Positions 26,959 to 36,618 are shown, numbered from the stretch's first letter. The stretch is DNA of 64,000 nucleotides from Deltaproteobacteria bacterium (GCA_019912665.1 JAIOIE010000006.1:372001-436000); one strand, 5' to 3'. Made by a program: numbers and translations. The notes: a model not told the origin generated them from the letters alone.

Positions 26959-27840
26959 GAGGCTCCCGAGAGTGCCCCTTATGGGGATAGAGTAGAAATT
27001 AGCCGATTTGCGGTAGGACTCGATCAACGCGAGCATGTAATTGTTTTGAAGGAGCTCGGCATGCGGGACTATTTCGAGCGTCAGGTCGACCGGGCTTGAG
27101 GCGAGCGGCCTAAGCGGCTTCATGCTACCCTGGAGCCTCAAAGAGGCCTTGTCCCCCTCGACCCAGAGCCCGTTAAAAAAAACGGCGCAGTCCCGGAAGT
27201 CAGCGGAAAGACCCGCCTCCTCGATTCCGCCGAATGAGAGCGGGATTCCCCTGAAACGGAATTCCGCGTCCTTGAGGTCCGAGCCTTCCAGCCTCGCGAA
27301 CCCTTTAGGGCAGCCCCCGGCTGATTTTATGGAAATCCTGCTGTCGAATGCGCCGTCGACCCTGACGCCGGCGGAGCCGAGCGCCTCGATGTAGCTGAAA
27401 TCCATTGCACTCGATTCCATATCAAAAGATGACCTGAAGAGTCCGTACCGGAATGACCCCTCTGCCGTGCCCTCCCCCGCAGTCCCCTTGAAGTCCACCC
27501 TCAATCCCGACAGGATACCCCGGAGCATCAGGTCGGCCCTGAACGAGTCAATTCGCGCGACGCCCTTTCCATTCGCATCCTTGAGCCTTGGTTCCTTCAG
27601 CTCGAACCCGAACGGGAATACGGTAGACATGGACGCGCTCTCGAGTACGAGCCCGGTCTTCTCCATAACTACCGCGGAGATGATCCTCTCATAGACCTGG
27701 GACGGCACGAGATGGAAGAGCGTCAGCGCGAATATGAATATGCCGAGAACGGCAAGGACCGATGCCAGAATGAGCTTTCTTAAGAAGGGCGCCCCGCTGC
27801 CTTCCGGGGCCTTGTTCATTTCCAATGAGATACCTTCCAT
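26944..27840 (-). CDS. GspN-like type II secretion protein (AsmA-like fold)
   Basis: The 298-aa protein has one N-terminal membrane helix (KLILASVLAVLGIFIFALTLFHLVP) followed by a beta-rich periplasmic part. That part contains the LESASMSTVFPFGFELKEPRL segment common to T2SS GspN and AsmA-related proteins of Deltaproteobacteria and Leptospira. The exact role in secretion is not settled even in model systems. No other type II secretion gene lies beside it, so it is an orphan here. A second ATG at 27819 is an alternative start; neither has a strong ribosome binding site. Confidence 0.7.
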   Translation of the reverse strand: MEGISLEMNKAPEGSGAPFLRKLILASVLAVLGIFIFALTLFHLVPSQVYERIISAVVMEKTGLVLESASMSTVFPFGFELKEPRLKDANGKGVARIDSFRADLMLRGILSGLRVDFKGTAGEGTAEGSFRYGLFRSSFDMESSAMDFSYIEALGSAGVRVDGAFDSRISIKSAGGCPKGFARLEGSDLKDAEFRFRGIPLSFGGIEEAGLSADFRDCAVFFNGLWVEGDKASLRLQGSMKPLRPLASSPVDLTLEIVPHAELLQNNYMLALIESYRKSANFYSIPIRGTLGSLLPGR

Positions 27841-28070
27841 CTAGCGTTGCGCGGTATTGGGGATTCTCAGGACCGCATGAAATAACTCCGGCGGTTCAGG
27901 CGTTCGGACAGAGCGGGAGCGGGATAGAAGCGCATGACGCGTTCCGTGCGATGCGCATACGAAAGGACCAGTTCAGCCGGACCAGAGTAATTCTACCTCA
28001 AAAGAGGCGCTCCGGTCAATGAGAGAGCTCTTCGTTTTGACATGTTCCACCCCTAAGTGTTTGGGCCTAC

Positions 28071-30785
28071 TTAGAAAGCGGGCGATTCCGGGGCCCGGAT
28101 ATAGACCCTGGCGTCTACCGCGACCGAGCCCTTGCCCTCGCCGAGCACCATGAGCGGGTTTATCTCTATGGTCTCAAGCTCCGGGAAATCCTCGATGAGG
28201 GCCGAAAAGCGGAGTATGGTGTCCTTGAGGCTCGCTATGTCCCTGGGCGGCCTGCCCCTGTAGCCTTTGAGGAGCGGATAGCTCTTAAGCTGCGTGAGCA
28301 TCCTCTCGGGCTCGATGTCGTTAAGCGGGTGTATGGCAAAGGAAACGTCCTTAAGTAGCTCTACCTCCACGCCCCCGAGCCCGGTCATAATGAGCGGGCC
28401 GAATAGAGGGTCGACGGACATGCCGATTATCATCTCCTGTCCGCCTTTTATCATCGGCTGCACGATCACTCCCTGCATCTCGTCAAGAAGCCCCGCCTCC
28501 TCCACCTTAAGCTGTATGCCGTTAAAGGCCTTCTTCACCTCTTCGGCGGTCATAAGCCCTACGGCTATGCCCCCTATGTCGGTCTTGTGGACTATCCTCC
28601 TTGAGCGGACCTTCAGGACGACCGGGAAACCGAGCTCCGTGGCTGCCCTGGCGGCCGCGTCCGCGTCCATTGCGACCCTCGTCTCTACAGCCTTAATGCC
28701 ATACTGCTTAAGGAGGTCGAGCGCGGCCTCGGGCATCATCCAGCCCCTCTCGGCCCCTTCGCCGAAGACCGCGGCCCTGATGGCGTCAGTATCGAGCTCC
28801 GGGAACCTGACCGGCGAGCCCTCGGCCCTGTGCTTGTATAACGAATAGGCGTAAGAGAGCGAAAGCGCCTGGACCGCGTCCTCCGGGAAAACAAACGGGC
28901 GGAGTCCAGTATCCTTCCTAATCCCTTCCATCGTGGCCTGCGACATCATGAAGCAGGTCACTACGGGCTTATCCCCCCTGTAACCTTCGAGAGTGGCCTT
29001 TACCGAGCTTGCAATGTCCTCGGGTTTAGTGATGAGCGGCGGTATGTATATCAATATTATCGAATCCAGCTCCGGGTCGCCGAGCATCACTTCGAGCGCC
29101 CTCCTGAACGACTCGGGAGGGGCGGTAGCTATCATGTCCACCGGGTTCGTGACCGCGGCGGCCTTAGGGAGGAACTCACGAAGCTTCGCCTGCGTCTCCT
29201 CCGATAGCGGCGGAACCTTGAGGCCGAAGCCTTCGCAGGCGTCGGCCGCGAGGACGCCGGGACCGCCCGCGTTCGTGAGTATGCCGACCCTCGGCCCATT
29301 GGGGAGCGGCTGGTGAGTCAGGACCTCCGCCGCGTTGAACATCTCCTCGATGGTCGTTACCCTTATTACCCCGGCCTGCCTGAAGAGCGCGTCGACGGCG
29401 ACGTCAGAGGCGGCAAGCGCGCCCGTATGCGAGGTCGCGGCCCTGGCGCCCACTAGCGAGCGCCCGGCCTTGACGGCTATTATCGGCTTCTTATGCGATA
29501 TCCTTTTGGCTATACGGCCGAACTTCCTCGGGCTTCCGAACGACTCCTGGTAGAGGACTATGACGTCGGTGTTCTTGTCGTCCTCCCAGTATTCGAGGAG
29601 GTCGTCCGTCGCGATATCTATCCTGTTCCCGAAGCTCACGAAAGAGGATATGCCGAGGTCTATGCTCTTTGCGTGGTCGAGGAGCGCAAGCCCCAGAGCG
29701 CCGCTCTGGGAGCCTATGCTAAGGTTCCCGGACGGCGCTATTACCGGCGAGAAGGTGGCATTGAGCCGCACATCCGGGGTGTTGTTGAGGACGCCGAGGC
29801 AGTTGGGCCCGACTACCCTTATGCCATAGGAAAGTATCTTTTCCCTGAGTTGCCGCTCCCTTTCCTTCCCTTCAGGCCCCGATTCCCCGAAGCCTGCCGA
29901 GATTATTACGAGCGTCCCTATGCCCTTCTGAGCGCATTGGTCGACGACCGCCGGCACGTGCTCAGCTGGCACGACCACGACAGCCAGATCTATGTCCACG
30001 GGGACGTCCAGGACCGTCGGATAACAGAGGACCCCGGCGATTGAGTCGGTCTTCGGATTAACCGGGAAGACGACCCCCTTGAAGCCGTCCCTGAGCATGT
30101 TCCTGAAGAGCGCCCCGCCCACGCTTTCGGGGCTTCTGGATGCGCCTATAATGGCCACGCGTTTCGGGTTAAGCAGCTTTCTTACGCCCTCGCTACGGGC
30201 TATGTGCTCCCTGTACGCCTGCCGCTTGGAGTATTCCTCCTGGTCCTTGAGATCTATGGTGTAGTGGTATACGCCCTCGGAGAAGGCCTTCTTGAACCTG
30301 AACCCGCTCTCGTCGAAGACCTCGAGCATCCGGGTGTTCTCCTCGAGCACCTGGGCCCTGAAAAGCGTTATGCCGTAGGAGAGGGCCGCTTTCGCGAGCT
30401 CTTCAAGAAGGAGCGTGCCTATCCCGTGGAGCTGAATATTGTCCACTACGGTAAAGGCCACCTCCGCATTCGATGTGCCGGGGAGCATGTCCCACCTTGC
30501 GACCGCGACTATCTGCTCCTTCTCGGCCTCGCCTATTGCCGCGACATACGCGTATCTGGCAGGCGGGGTCACCTCGGTAAAATACTTGAGCTCCTCCTCG
30601 GTAATATGCTCCTTGGCGTACTGGAACCTCAGGTAACGCGTACGCGGGCTCAGCCGGTAGAAGAAATCCTTAAGCTTTTGCTTGTCGGTGGGGCGTATGG
30701 GCCTGAGCTTCAGGCTCTGCCCGGTCCTCAATATGACCTCTATGCTCTCCGGCTCGCCGCCTTCGCGCCTTTTTTCGACCGCCAT
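28071..30785 (-). CDS. GNAT acetyltransferase fused to acyl-CoA synthetase (ADP-forming)
   Basis: The 904-aa protein has an N-terminal GNAT domain (about 20-190, with LHGIGTLLLEELAKAA as acetyl-CoA loop). Next come the CoA-binding and succinyl-CoA-synthetase-like domains (from RVAIIGASRSPESVG; catalytic His in ATSHTGALAASD) and an ATP-grasp domain at the C-terminus (VVLKVRSRRIVHKTDIGG). It resembles the Pat/PatZ lysine acetyltransferase family, but there GNAT is usually C-terminal; the N-terminal order is also known in other bacteria. Role: acetate/acyl-CoA metabolism or its control by protein acetylation. It is divergent from rlmI. Confidence 0.9.
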   Translation of the reverse strand: MAVEKRREGGEPESIEVILRTGQSLKLRPIRPTDKQKLKDFFYRLSPRTRYLRFQYAKEHITEEELKYFTEVTPPARYAYVAAIGEAEKEQIVAVARWDMLPGTSNAEVAFTVVDNIQLHGIGTLLLEELAKAALSYGITLFRAQVLEENTRMLEVFDESGFRFKKAFSEGVYHYTIDLKDQEEYSKRQAYREHIARSEGVRKLLNPKRVAIIGASRSPESVGGALFRNMLRDGFKGVVFPVNPKTDSIAGVLCYPTVLDVPVDIDLAVVVVPAEHVPAVVDQCAQKGIGTLVIISAGFGESGPEGKERERQLREKILSYGIRVVGPNCLGVLNNTPDVRLNATFSPVIAPSGNLSIGSQSGALGLALLDHAKSIDLGISSFVSFGNRIDIATDDLLEYWEDDKNTDVIVLYQESFGSPRKFGRIAKRISHKKPIIAVKAGRSLVGARAATSHTGALAASDVAVDALFRQAGVIRVTTIEEMFNAAEVLTHQPLPNGPRVGILTNAGGPGVLAADACEGFGLKVPPLSEETQAKLREFLPKAAAVTNPVDMIATAPPESFRRALEVMLGDPELDSIILIYIPPLITKPEDIASSVKATLEGYRGDKPVVTCFMMSQATMEGIRKDTGLRPFVFPEDAVQALSLSYAYSLYKHRAEGSPVRFPELDTDAIRAAVFGEGAERGWMMPEAALDLLKQYGIKAVETRVAMDADAAARAATELGFPVVLKVRSRRIVHKTDIGGIAVGLMTAEEVKKAFNGIQLKVEEAGLLDEMQGVIVQPMIKGGQEMIIGMSVDPLFGPLIMTGLGGVEVELLKDVSFAIHPLNDIEPERMLTQLKSYPLLKGYRGRPPRDIASLKDTILRFSALIEDFPELETIEINPLMVLGEGKGSVAVDARVYIRAPESPAF

Positions 30786-30930
30786 TCGCCACCTCTTCTT
30801 TTTTATAGGTATGGATCTAAAAACCGGCTATAATCAAGTCTTTCCCATAACACGGAAAATTGCAACCCGGATGCCGCTCAGCCCGATTTACACATTGCAT
30901 GATTATAATACGCATCGATATGGAGTCGAA

Positions 30931-32094
30931 ATGGAAATAGCTGCTGTAAACAGGATAACCCGTATACTGGGCGGGCACTTATGGGTCTTCTCGAACGAGC
31001 TCTTCACGAGCCCCAAGAACTTCACCCCCGGCTCTCTCGTCGAGCTTACGGACAGAAAGGGGAACTTCCTGGGCATAGGTTACGTAAACCCCCAATCCCT
31101 CATATCAATAAGGATACTCACCCGCAAAAGAGAAGAGATAGACCTCCAGTTTTTCAAGCGGAGGATAGAGGCGGCCCTTGACTACAGAAAGAGGGTAATA
31201 GGGGAGAAAAGCTCGTTCAGGGCGGTCTATAGCGAGAGCGACTTCCTCCCGGGCCTTATAGTAGACAAGTACGGGGACTGCCTGTCGCTACAGTTCCTCA
31301 CCCTTGGCATGGAAGCCATCTCAGGCATGGTAATAGAAGCGCTCGAAGAGGTCTATAAGCCGTCTTCGATAGTCCTCAGGAACGACAGCTCCATCCGCTC
31401 GCTTGAAGGCCTGCCCCTTGAGAAGAAGGTATTGAAGGGCTCTATCGACCCCCTGCCGAGGCTCGAAGAGGACGGGGCCGTGCTCGAAGTGGACCCCATG
31501 TCAGGGCAGAAGACCGGTTTTTTCCTCGACCAGGCCGAGAACAGAAGATCCTTCGCTTCTTTCGCCACCGAAGGCGACGGGCTCGATCTCTTCTGCTACA
31601 CCGGGGCCTGGAGCATTTCGCTCGCGGGGTCGGGCATGAGGATGAGGGGTGTAGATTCCTCCGATTACGCAATAGGCCAAGCCAGGAGAAACGCCGCCCT
31701 CTCGGGTCTGACTGAGAGGTGCGAGTTCATAAAGGCCGATGTCTTCGAGTTCATGAAAGAGGAGGCCGAAGCGCAGAAGAGATACGACTGCATAGTGCTC
31801 GACCCCCCGGCCTTCGTCAAGTCAAAGGCACGGACAGCCGAAGGGCTGAAGGCCTACACGGATACGAACGCCGCGTGCATGAGGCTACTACGGCCGGGCG
31901 GCCTCTTCGCCACGTCCTCGTGCTCTTACCATGTGGACAGGGCCATGTTCCTGGAGATGCTACGCGCGGCAGGGAAAAAGGCAGGCAGGCAGGCCCGTAT
32001 AATCGAGATACGCTCGCAGGCAAAGGACCACCCGGTCTCGCTCGCGGTCCCCGAGACCGAGTACCTGAAATGCGTGCTGATGGAAGTGATTTGA
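30931..32094 (+). CDS. 23S rRNA (cytosine-5) methyltransferase RlmI-like
   Basis: The 387-aa protein has an N-terminal PUA domain (HLWVFSNEL, VNPQSLISIRIL), a middle segment VYSESDFLPGLIVDKYGD and the SAM-binding core (GQKTGFFLDQAENR, DGLDLFCYTGAWS). A C-terminal DPPAFVKSK and catalytic Cys in SSCSYH are typical of RlmI/YccW, which methylates C1962 of 23S rRNA. The open frame extends upstream, but ATG 30931 with GGAG at 30922-30925 gives the family's normal N-terminus. A -10-like TATAAT at 30904-30909 would give a very short leader; no matching -35 was found. Confidence 0.9.
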   Translation: MEIAAVNRITRILGGHLWVFSNELFTSPKNFTPGSLVELTDRKGNFLGIGYVNPQSLISIRILTRKREEIDLQFFKRRIEAALDYRKRVIGEKSSFRAVYSESDFLPGLIVDKYGDCLSLQFLTLGMEAISGMVIEALEEVYKPSSIVLRNDSSIRSLEGLPLEKKVLKGSIDPLPRLEEDGAVLEVDPMSGQKTGFFLDQAENRRSFASFATEGDGLDLFCYTGAWSISLAGSGMRMRGVDSSDYAIGQARRNAALSGLTERCEFIKADVFEFMKEEAEAQKRYDCIVLDPPAFVKSKARTAEGLKAYTDTNAACMRLLRPGGLFATSSCSYHVDRAMFLEMLRAAGKKAGRQARIIEIRSQAKDHPVSLAVPETEYLKCVLMEVI

Positions 32095-32137
32095 GGTAAA
32101 TTGCGCGTAAGCGTCGTAATAAACGCCGGAGCATGGA

Positions 32138-32542
32138 ATGACGTCAAAAAAAACAAGTCAAAAACCCTGGATTGCAATCGTTTGGTTTGGGTTATGGGGC
32201 ATTTTTCAAACCTATGTTGTCTTTTCGGTGATCAATGGGAGTTGGGAAAGGCCGGCCGCTTTTCCCGAAGAGGCGTACAATGCCATTATCTACCCCGATA
32301 TGTTCTTCATACCTCTTTATCTGATCGCTTCCATACTGTTGTTCCGTGGACATTTCATGGGAAATATAATCGGTTTGATAGCGGGCGGCGCGGTAATCTA
32401 TATAATGATTTATCTGATCGCGCTATCAGGCCTGAAGGGAATTGAAAACCTTTTTTTCGACACTCTCTTCCTGGTTGCCAATCTTTTGGCGATATTGCAA
32501 ATCATGAGAATGGCCCTTATGACAAGACCGGGACAAGAATGA
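32138..32542 (+). CDS. Small membrane protein of unknown function
   Basis: The 134-aa protein has four hydrophobic segments (about 12-30, 50-68, 75-95, 105-125) and a conserved-looking proline/aromatic loop between the first two. A GGAG site lies just before the ATG. I do not recognise the family. It follows rlmI by 43 bases and may be co-transcribed. Base composition is less GC-rich than its neighbours. Confidence 0.7.
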   Translation: MTSKKTSQKPWIAIVWFGLWGIFQTYVVFSVINGSWERPAAFPEEAYNAIIYPDMFFIPLYLIASILLFRGHFMGNIIGLIAGGAVIYIMIYLIALSGLKGIENLFFDTLFLVANLLAILQIMRMALMTRPGQE

Positions 32543-32637
32543 AATAGACCTCCGGCTGCGGCATACTGAAACGAAAACGGAGGTGCAAGGCAGCAGATTC
32601 AACTCAAGATCAAGACTCACGTATCTGCCGGAATAGC

Positions 32638-32793
32638 TTAACCCTGCTGCGCCTCTGTCTTCTTTCTCGGCCTGCCGCGCCTCTTTGCGGGCCTCGTCTC
32701 CTTTACCTCGCTCTGGAGTATCCTTATCGCGATATCCAGGTTGTCTCTTCTTTCCTTAAGCTCCTGAAGAACCTTCTCGATATTCTTGCTCAT
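32638..32793 (-). CDS. Small basic protein with AT-hook-like tail
   Basis: A 51-aa product: an amphipathic, coiled-coil-like N-terminal helix (VLQELKERRDNLDIAIRILQSEV) followed by KRRGRPRKK, which contains the GRPRK core of AT-hook DNA-minor-groove binders. The start chosen has GGGG about seven bases upstream; an in-frame ATG at 32805 is an alternative. Probably a small nucleoid-associated or DNA-binding protein (inference). Confidence 0.6.
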   Translation of the reverse strand: MSKNIEKVLQELKERRDNLDIAIRILQSEVKETRPAKRRGRPRKKTEAQQG

Positions 32794-32845
32794 CCAAGAC
32801 CCCATCCGATTTTTTGTACTCACAATATCCGAAAAAAGGATTTTG

Positions 32846-34111
32846 TCAAGCTGGTATATGAAGGATAAGCTCGAAATACGCCCAGTAGACGGCGGTGTTG
32901 GCGATTGTAAGCGGCACGCCCACCCTGGCAAAATCGAGAAAGGATAGGCCTTCAACACCGTTCTTCTCGGAATTCTGGATAACTATGATATTGCTCGCCG
33001 CGCCGAGTACGAGGAGGTTCCCTGCTATGGTGCTCCCGGCGGCAAGGGCCATGAGGTCGGTTAAGGCCCCCCCTGCCACGTCGAGCACAGGTAGGTAAAG
33101 CGCGACAAAGGGCACGTTCGAGAGTAGCTGGCTTAGTAGGACGCTCAGGGCCAGTATCGAGACGTGCGACCCGGCCCCGGACCATCCGGCCGCAAGCCGC
33201 TGTATGAGCCCCGAATCCCAGACGCTCGCCATGAGGACGAACATGGACGCGAAAAAGAAGAGGGTGTGCCAGTCTATTTTCCTTAGTATATCGAGGCGCC
33301 TTGGGCTTGAGATCATGACCGGGGCGGCGGCAGCCAAGGCTATGTAGGTGAGCTTCAGCCCGAAATCAAACTCCAGGAACACAGAGCCGACCTTTATTGC
33401 GACCATTATGAGGATCACCGCAATAGAGAGCCTGCAAAGCCAGGCAAGCGCCCTGTCGCTCACCTCCTCCGCGGGGTGCAGCAGCCTTACGGCATGGAAC
33501 TCCTCCCTGAAAAATATTCTCAGGACGAAAAACGTCAGGAAGAGGTTGATAATTGTCGGCACTGCCAGATATTTGAAGAATGTAACAAAGGGATTCGCGA
33601 TGCCGCCGTGGAGCGCGATAAGGAGGTTCTGCGGGTTCCCGATGGGGCTTACTACGCTTCCTATGGTTATCGCGAAACAGAGCGTTAGCAGCAAAAGCTT
33701 ATGCTTGATGCCGTGCTTTTTCGCGAACGAGAGCATAAGAGGCGTGCCTATAATGGCGACCGTATCGTTCATGAGGACCGCCGAAAAAAAGGCCATTATG
33801 AAGAGTATGTAGAGTACGAGCGCGCTCGCGCTCCTTGCGCTCCTGAAGAGCCTGTCGGCAATATGGTGAAGGTATCTGCTCTCGACCATGGCCTCTCCGA
33901 CCACGAACATGCCGAAAAGGAAGACCATTACGTCGATATCTATGGAGGAGAGAGCGCGTGAAGGGCCTATCGAGCCTGAAAGGAGGGCGGCAAGCGCGCC
34001 GCCGAGCATTATCTGCCAGATGGCGAGCCTCAGTGTGCCCACCTGCCTTACGGCGATGAGCGCGAAGACGGCTAGAAGAATTATCCCCGGCACGGGGTCG
34101 AATGGAGGCAT
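32846..34111 (-). CDS. ArsB/NhaD-type anion permease (SLC13-like ion transporter superfamily)
   Basis: The 421-aa protein is almost entirely membrane helices. It has the DIDVMVFLFGMFVVGEAM and NDTVAIIGTPL segments, then GSVVSPIGNPQNLLIAL, all characteristic of the ArsB/citrate/sodium-sulfate transporter fold. Ion specificity cannot be read; no ars genes are nearby. It is downstream of apt on the same strand, separated by a 10-bp hairpin. Confidence 0.82.
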   Translation of the reverse strand: MPPFDPVPGIILLAVFALIAVRQVGTLRLAIWQIMLGGALAALLSGSIGPSRALSSIDIDVMVFLFGMFVVGEAMVESRYLHHIADRLFRSARSASALVLYILFIMAFFSAVLMNDTVAIIGTPLMLSFAKKHGIKHKLLLLTLCFAITIGSVVSPIGNPQNLLIALHGGIANPFVTFFKYLAVPTIINLFLTFFVLRIFFREEFHAVRLLHPAEEVSDRALAWLCRLSIAVILIMVAIKVGSVFLEFDFGLKLTYIALAAAAPVMISSPRRLDILRKIDWHTLFFFASMFVLMASVWDSGLIQRLAAGWSGAGSHVSILALSVLLSQLLSNVPFVALYLPVLDVAGGALTDLMALAAGSTIAGNLLVLGAASNIIVIQNSEKNGVEGLSFLDFARVGVPLTIANTAVYWAYFELILHIPA

Positions 34112-34118
34112 AAATAAT

Positions 34119-34144
34119 GGGCAGCGGCATTTAAGCCGCTGCCC
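34119..34144 (-). terminator. 10-bp hairpin between apt and the permease gene
   Basis: Arms 34119-34128 and 34135-34144 are perfectly complementary around a 6-base loop. On the minus strand an AT-rich stretch (ATTATTTATG) follows, which includes the permease start codon. It may be a weak terminator or attenuator for transcription coming from apt. Confidence 0.5.
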
Positions 34145-34178
34145 CCATGATAAGCTATCTTGAAGCTACCCCGAAGAA

Positions 34179-34697
34179 TCAGTACGAAAGGAGCGAGAAT
34201 ACCGGGTGCGGGGCGAGCTTCTCCCTTCCCTTGAGCTCGTCGAGCTCGACTATGAAAGAGCACTCTACTATGTTGGCCCCCATGCTCTTAACAAGCCCTG
34301 CGACGGCCGCCGCCGTCCCGCCGGTAGCAAGGAGGTCGTCGGCTATTATTACGTTCTGGCCCGGCTCGATAGCGTCCTGGTGTATCTCAAGGCTGTCAGT
34401 GCCGTACTCGAGCGCGTAGCTCGCCTTGTGGGTCTTGTGCGGGAGCTTCCCGGGCTTCCTGACAAGTATTACCCCTGCCCCGAGCTTGTAAGCGAGGGCG
34501 GCGCCCACTACGAACCCCCTCGCCTCTATGCCTACGACGAGGTCTATGCGTTTCCCGACGTACCTGTGGCCCATGAGATCCACCATGCGCTGGAAAGACG
34601 AGGCGTCCTTGCAGAGGGTAGTTATGTCCTTGAAGAGTATCCCCTTCTTCGGGAAATCAGGAACGTCGCGGATGGCCTGCTTGAGCTGGTCTACCAT
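34179..34697 (-). CDS. apt: Adenine phosphoribosyltransferase
   Basis: The 172-aa enzyme has the Apt N-terminus ([20 protein letters not shown]), [14 protein letters not shown] and the PRPP-binding motif [16 protein letters not shown]. It salvages adenine to AMP with PRPP. The open frame begins further upstream, but AAGGAG seven bases before the ATG at 34697 fixes the start and yields the family length. It follows the rpoS-like gene on the same strand. Confidence 0.95.
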   Translation of the reverse strand: MVDQLKQAIRDVPDFPKKGILFKDITTLCKDASSFQRMVDLMGHRYVGKRIDLVVGIEARGFVVGAALAYKLGAGVILVRKPGKLPHKTHKASYALEYGTDSLEIHQDAIEPGQNVIIADDLLATGGTAAAVAGLVKSMGANIVECSFIVELDELKGREKLAPHPVFSLLSY

Positions 34698-34753
34698 TCT
34701 CGTCTCCTTGGAGTTGTTTAGGTCGCGAAACCGGGACATTTTAGCACAAAAGC

Positions 34754-35665
34754 TCAGAGCGCATCAAGGGAAGCGACCTTGTCCCTGTCCCTGGCTAGGC
34801 TCTTAAGTTTCCCCAATGCCTTTACCTCTATCTGGCGCACCCTCTCCCTCGTAACTCCGAAGGCCTTGCCTATTGCTTCGAGGGTCTCCGGGCCGCCGTT
34901 CCCTATGCCGAACCTGAGCTTTATGACGCTCCGTTCGTTCTCTTCGAGGGTGGCGAGCCAGGCGTTCACCCTTTCGGCCTTGCGCTTACAGTCGAGAAGG
35001 TCTACCTGGGGGAGCGTTGCCTGGTCCTCGAGCCTGTCGAGGAGCGACTGCTCGCTTCCGTCCGGGAGGAACGCTTCAAGAGAGTAGCTCTTTTTTCCTA
35101 TTGAGTCGAGCTTCTTGACATAGCGCCCGGAAAAACCGGTCCTCTCGGCAAGCTCGCTCCAGTCGGGCTCCCTGCTTAAGGCCATCGTAAGCTCCCTTGT
35201 TGCCCTGCAGAGCTTCGAGATATCTGCGGTGACATGTATGGGGAGCCTTACGACATTGGCCTGGTTGGCGATGGCCCTCTCGATGGACTGCTTAATCCAG
35301 TAGGTCGCGTAGGTTGAGAATTTGCAGCCCTTGGAGGCCCTGAACCTTTCGACGGACTTTATAAGCCCGATATTGCCCTCCTCGATAAGGTCCTGCAGCG
35401 GGAAGCCCCTGTTCATGTACTTCTTCGCGATATTGACCACGAGCCGGAGGTTCGCCTCTATCATTCGGCGCCTTGCCTCCTGGTCGCCCTTCATTATCCT
35501 TTTCGCGAGGAGCTTCTCTTCGGCGGGTTTTAGGAGCGGGAACTTCTTGATGGTATTGAAGTAGAACTTTACAGAATCTGTTGAAAAGCCATCAGAACCT
35601 TCGCTGCCGTTCCGGGCGTGCTTCCTGATGAAATTGCCCGGATTTGACCCATCATGCTTCTCCAT
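34754..35665 (-). CDS. rpoS: RpoS-like sigma-70 family RNA polymerase sigma factor
   Basis: The 303-aa group 2 sigma factor starts region 1.2 with [16 protein letters not shown]. Region 2 includes [38 protein letters not shown] and the -10 binding segment [17 protein letters not shown]. Region 4 ends with [17 protein letters not shown]. It lacks the long non-conserved region of RpoD. The surE-pcm-nlpD-rpoS gene order is the same as in gamma- and some deltaproteobacteria, which supports RpoS over another group 2 factor. Confidence 0.88.
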   Translation of the reverse strand: MEKHDGSNPGNFIRKHARNGSEGSDGFSTDSVKFYFNTIKKFPLLKPAEEKLLAKRIMKGDQEARRRMIEANLRLVVNIAKKYMNRGFPLQDLIEEGNIGLIKSVERFRASKGCKFSTYATYWIKQSIERAIANQANVVRLPIHVTADISKLCRATRELTMALSREPDWSELAERTGFSGRYVKKLDSIGKKSYSLEAFLPDGSEQSLLDRLEDQATLPQVDLLDCKRKAERVNAWLATLEENERSVIKLRFGIGNGGPETLEAIGKAFGVTRERVRQIEVKALGKLKSLARDRDKVASLDAL

Positions 35666-35759
35666 ACGGCCTCTACCCCTTCCCTAAGGATTAGTCCGGG
35701 ACAAAGAAGCATTATCAGGTCGCGTTTCCGGTTTTAAACCTTTTACAACAATTCTCGGG

Positions 35760-36449
35760 TCATGGCAAGAAAAAAAGCGGGTTCCTTACGGTCTTCCCCT
35801 GGCGGATCTCGAAATGGAGGTGCGGCGTTGAAGCGTTCCCGGAACGCCCGACGGTCGCTATCCGGGCGCCTTTTTCCACCTTTTCACCGTGGTTTACAAG
35901 GTTTTCCCTGTTATGCGCATAGACGGAATAAAAATCATCCGCGTGCCTTAGTATGATTATCCTCCCGTACCCGCGCATGCTAGTATCGACGAAGACGACC
36001 TCGCCCGCATCCGCGGCGAAGACAGACGCCCCCTCCTCTGCCTTTATGTCCATGCCGCCGTGCCGCACACCGTTCCTCATGCCGAAATGCGAGATGACAC
36101 TCCCTTTAACGGGCCATATGAACCGCCCCTTTTCCACTACTATGCGTCCGGTCTCTTCCTTTGCGCCGGAAGCCGGCGGCGAATAGGGCTTGACCTTTCT
36201 TACTTTCGATACTCCGGGAATGAATATCTTCGCGCCTGCCTTGATATCCGTGGGGTCTTTGATATTATTTATCTCGGCGACCTCCTGTAGCTCCACCCCG
36301 TAAGTCTTCGATATCCTCCAGAGGGTCTCTCCCCTGTTAACGGTGTGATATACGCCCGGACCGGCGCAGCCTTGAATGGAGAGAAGCGCGAAAGAAAAAA
36401 GGAGAAGCAGTGAAACGATTCTGTGGAAGGGAGTGCTCAAAAAAAACAT
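35760..36449 (-). CDS. NlpD-like LysM/M23 peptidase lipoprotein
   Basis: The 229-aa protein has a lipoprotein signal ending in SIQGCAG (Cys28), a LysM domain (YHTVNRGETLWRISKTYG to FIPG) and a C-terminal LytM/M23 domain. The metal ligands of active M23 peptidases are present (RHGGMDI and HLHFEIR), unlike E. coli NlpD, which is degenerate. It may cleave peptidoglycan cross-links itself or activate amidases. The open frame runs further upstream into a repeat element, but ATG 36449 starts the signal peptide. It lies between the LOG-like gene and rpoS. Confidence 0.87.
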   Translation of the reverse strand: MFFLSTPFHRIVSLLLLFSFALLSIQGCAGPGVYHTVNRGETLWRISKTYGVELQEVAEINNIKDPTDIKAGAKIFIPGVSKVRKVKPYSPPASGAKEETGRIVVEKGRFIWPVKGSVISHFGMRNGVRHGGMDIKAEEGASVFAADAGEVVFVDTSMRGYGRIIILRHADDFYSVYAHNRENLVNHGEKVEKGARIATVGRSGNASTPHLHFEIRQGKTVRNPLFFLP

Positions 36450-36494
36450 CAGGACTCTTTTTTCTAAAAGTTGCTGAAAAACTAAAAATCTTAT

Positions 36495-36617
36495 CAGGCC
36501 GCTCAAAAAGCTAAAGTTGCAAGGAGTCGAAAAATGAGGATGAGGCGTACTTTGTTTGTACGCCGGATTGTCCAATTTTGAAGACGACGCAGCAGATTGG
36601 GTTTTTTCAGCAGCCTG
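36495..36617. repeat. Dispersed repeat, copy A (123 bp, terminal inverted repeats)
   Basis: This segment is about 80 percent identical to 38791-38914. Its ends form inverted repeats (CAGGCCGCTCAAAAAGC at one end; complement of a TTTTTTCAGCAGCCTG-type end at the other). An inner palindrome GGCGTAC...GTACGCC is present. It begins right after the LOG-like gene's stop codon and occupies the gap before nlpD. The layout resembles short non-autonomous elements; no ORF is inside. Confidence 0.85.
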
Positions 36618-36618
36618 G

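Noticed and set aside
29493-30044. 183-codon plus-strand open frame opposite the acyl-CoA synthetase
   Set aside because: It is antisense to conserved coding sequence and has no recognisable motif.
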